Origin: Daucus carota subsp. sativus
Lineage: Eukaryota; Streptophyta; Magnoliopsida; Apiales; Apiaceae
DNA: 64,000 nt
Direction of reading: 5' to 3'
Assembly: GCF_001625215.2 (NCBI RefSeq)
Contig: NC_030389.2
Coordinates: 41,715,454 to 41,779,453, forward strand
Shown here: in pieces, positions 62,791-64,000 of the stretch
Numbering within the stretch: position 1 is the stretch's first letter
Layout: each line of letters begins with the position of its first letter
Made by a program: the position numbers and the translations under genes
The notes under the pieces: generated by a model
What the model saw: only the letters and a program-made list of their open reading frames with translations
Told to the model about the DNA's origin: nothing
Database searches by the model: none

Positions 62791-64000
62791 TCACCTCCTC
62801 TTTGGCAACTGAAATGTCCACTTCAAGAAATGGTTAGAAGCTCTGTCATTTCTATGGCACAGAACTCTTAAAATGGTGTTAGCATCCTCTCTGTTCCATT
62901 TACCAGATGTCGGTGGCATCGGCAACTTCTGGCCTACACCAGCTCCTCCAATGCCACTAGTCTCACAAGCTGCATGAGTGAATTCACCGATGAGTTTCTC
63001 AGTAGAGTCTCCCATGAGGTCTATTACGCCTTGTACTGCTCTTGCCTCTTTCTCTACTGTGTCCTCGGAGACGATACCTTCTCCACAAGTGAACAATTTC
63101 TTTAAATGATCGAAGTCCTCCTCGATCATGAGGTGATCAGGCCTTGTGAAGACACGAGAGGCCCCTCCGGCTAGTAAGACCATGAGGAAGGCCTCGAATG
63201 AGGCCTTCATGACTTCTTTCATTGCCAATGGTTGGACACGGTCCACGACTATCGCGCTTAAAAGGGTCATGTTTTGTTTCAGAATCCTGAGTGCTGGTCG
63301 AACGCGTGAGTTCTCCACGTCGTGGATGTAAAGGCCTCCGTAGAAAACAGAGTTGGAGTCGAGGAAGATTAGTCTGTAGGCAGCTACTTGGGAGACGTAT
63401 TGAGTTGCAGAGGTGATGGCGGAGCGTGTGTGGTCGAAGTAGTTGCTGGCGTGGAGCTGGCGGCTATGGTTTTTGAGGCGGTTACGTGGGGAGGCCACGA
63501 TGGTGGTTGACAAGGAGAGTGTTTTTTCAAGCACTTGGAGCTGGGAGAGGACATAATGAAGGGAATTGAGGCGGATGTAAAGGCGTTGTGTGCCACGGCT
63601 AGTTGAAGGCCTTGGATTGTTGTTACCTTCTAAGTTGTCAGTGTCTACTGCATCCTGGAGAGTGACTGTGCAAGGACTAGCCCTTTTCCATAATAATCGG
63701 ATTTTCGAGTCTCTGTTGCATCTTGTGAGTGGAGGGAGTGTTGGCACATAGCTCTGTTTTGATCCTACATTTTATTGATTCCAGCACATAGAGAAGAAAT
63801 TAATTTATAGTCAAGTGAAAATAAGGAGTAATGCATAATAATGTCATACCGCAGGATGAGACGAATGTAGCATAGTCCCGGAAGAGTTCCTCTAAGCCCT
63901 GAGTGAAGTTATGAGCTATATCCTCTGCAATGCCAACCGGAATTTCAAGGAATTCATCAAGTGCTTGCTTGGCATGTTTCATTAGCTCCACTGCTGAATG
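62791..64000 (-). CDS. DUF810 / Munc13-like (PATROL1-type) protein, C-terminal part
   Basis: Two minus-strand exons, 63850-64000 (cut by the window edge) and 62791-63764, join in frame (SSC-G|GSKQSYVPTLPPLTRC) and give 374 codons to TGA. The sequence matches the C-terminal MUN/MHD-like region of plant unc-13 homologues: ELMKHAKQALDEFLEIP, IAEDIAHNFTQGLEELF, PPLTRCNRDSK, PRPSTSRGTQRLYIRLN, AAYRLIFLDSNSVFY, EVMKASFEAFLMVLLAGG, KLPMPPTSGKWNRED, NTILRVLCHRND and a basic KRR end. Known family member PATROL1 in Arabidopsis traffics the H+-ATPase AHA1 to the plasma membrane in guard cells; whether this is the orthologue or a paralogue is not decided. The last exon starts at 63764 rather than 63747, because the acceptor GTAG restores the conserved GSKQS. 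No lesion. Confidence 0.92.

Overview
The window is nuclear DNA of a flowering plant, most likely a eudicot. The genes have many GT-AG introns, introns and spacers are very AT-rich, and the spacers are packed with plant transposon relics: Stowaway, Tourist/PIF-Harbinger and CACTA MITEs, Helitrons, a tRNA-derived SINE and a LINE tail. The recognised products are plant-type: an NDR/AGC kinase, eL14, plant defensin-like peptides, GLTP1, 3-ketoacyl-CoA synthases, cyanase and a DUF810/PATROL1-like protein. There are no operons, Shine-Dalgarno sites, CRISPR arrays or intact viral genes. The species cannot be resolved from this sequence.

Layout. 1-3869 (+): last nine exons of an NDR-type kinase, cut by the left edge. 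3870-10316: gene-free transposon field with two Tourist-like MITEs, a Stowaway inside another MITE, and a Helitron carrying a SINE and splitting a Stowaway-like element. 10317-12480 (-): ribosomal protein eL14, with telo-box and TGGGCC promoter motifs. 15244-15739 and 26794-27183 (+): two paralogous two-exon defensin-like genes. Between them lie a 5.4 kb tandem array of ~0.75-0.93 kb units built on a Helitron 3' end, a second array of ~245 bp units, and a LINE remnant with target-site duplication. 30366-32867 (-): glycolipid transfer protein.

35341-56190 (+) is the main feature: five tandem two-exon 3-ketoacyl-CoA synthase (KCS) genes in two subfamilies (copies 1-2, and copies 3-5). All keep the catalytic Cys and the His/Asn motifs, but several carry lesions: a nonsense codon near the N-terminus of copy 2, a Gly-to-Asn change in the NTSS motif region of copy 4, and a four-residue deletion in copy 5. 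56767-61043 (-): a complete four-exon cyanase gene directly after copy 5. 62791-64000 (-): the 3' end of a DUF810/Munc13-like (PATROL1-type) gene, cut by the right edge.

The clearest unusual structure joins the last two systems. The duplication unit of KCS copies 3-5 extends into the neighbouring cyanase gene, so orphan copies of the 45-nt terminal cyanase exon, still with acceptor, reading frame and stop, lie after KCS copy 3 and copy 4. The working exon lies after copy 5. This polarises the duplication. The paralogous blocks also give 'empty sites' that date several MITE and CACTA insertions. The genes do not form one pathway: the KCS set would supply very-long-chain acyl-CoAs in the ER for waxes, sphingolipids or seed lipids, while the others are independent housekeeping, defence or trafficking genes.
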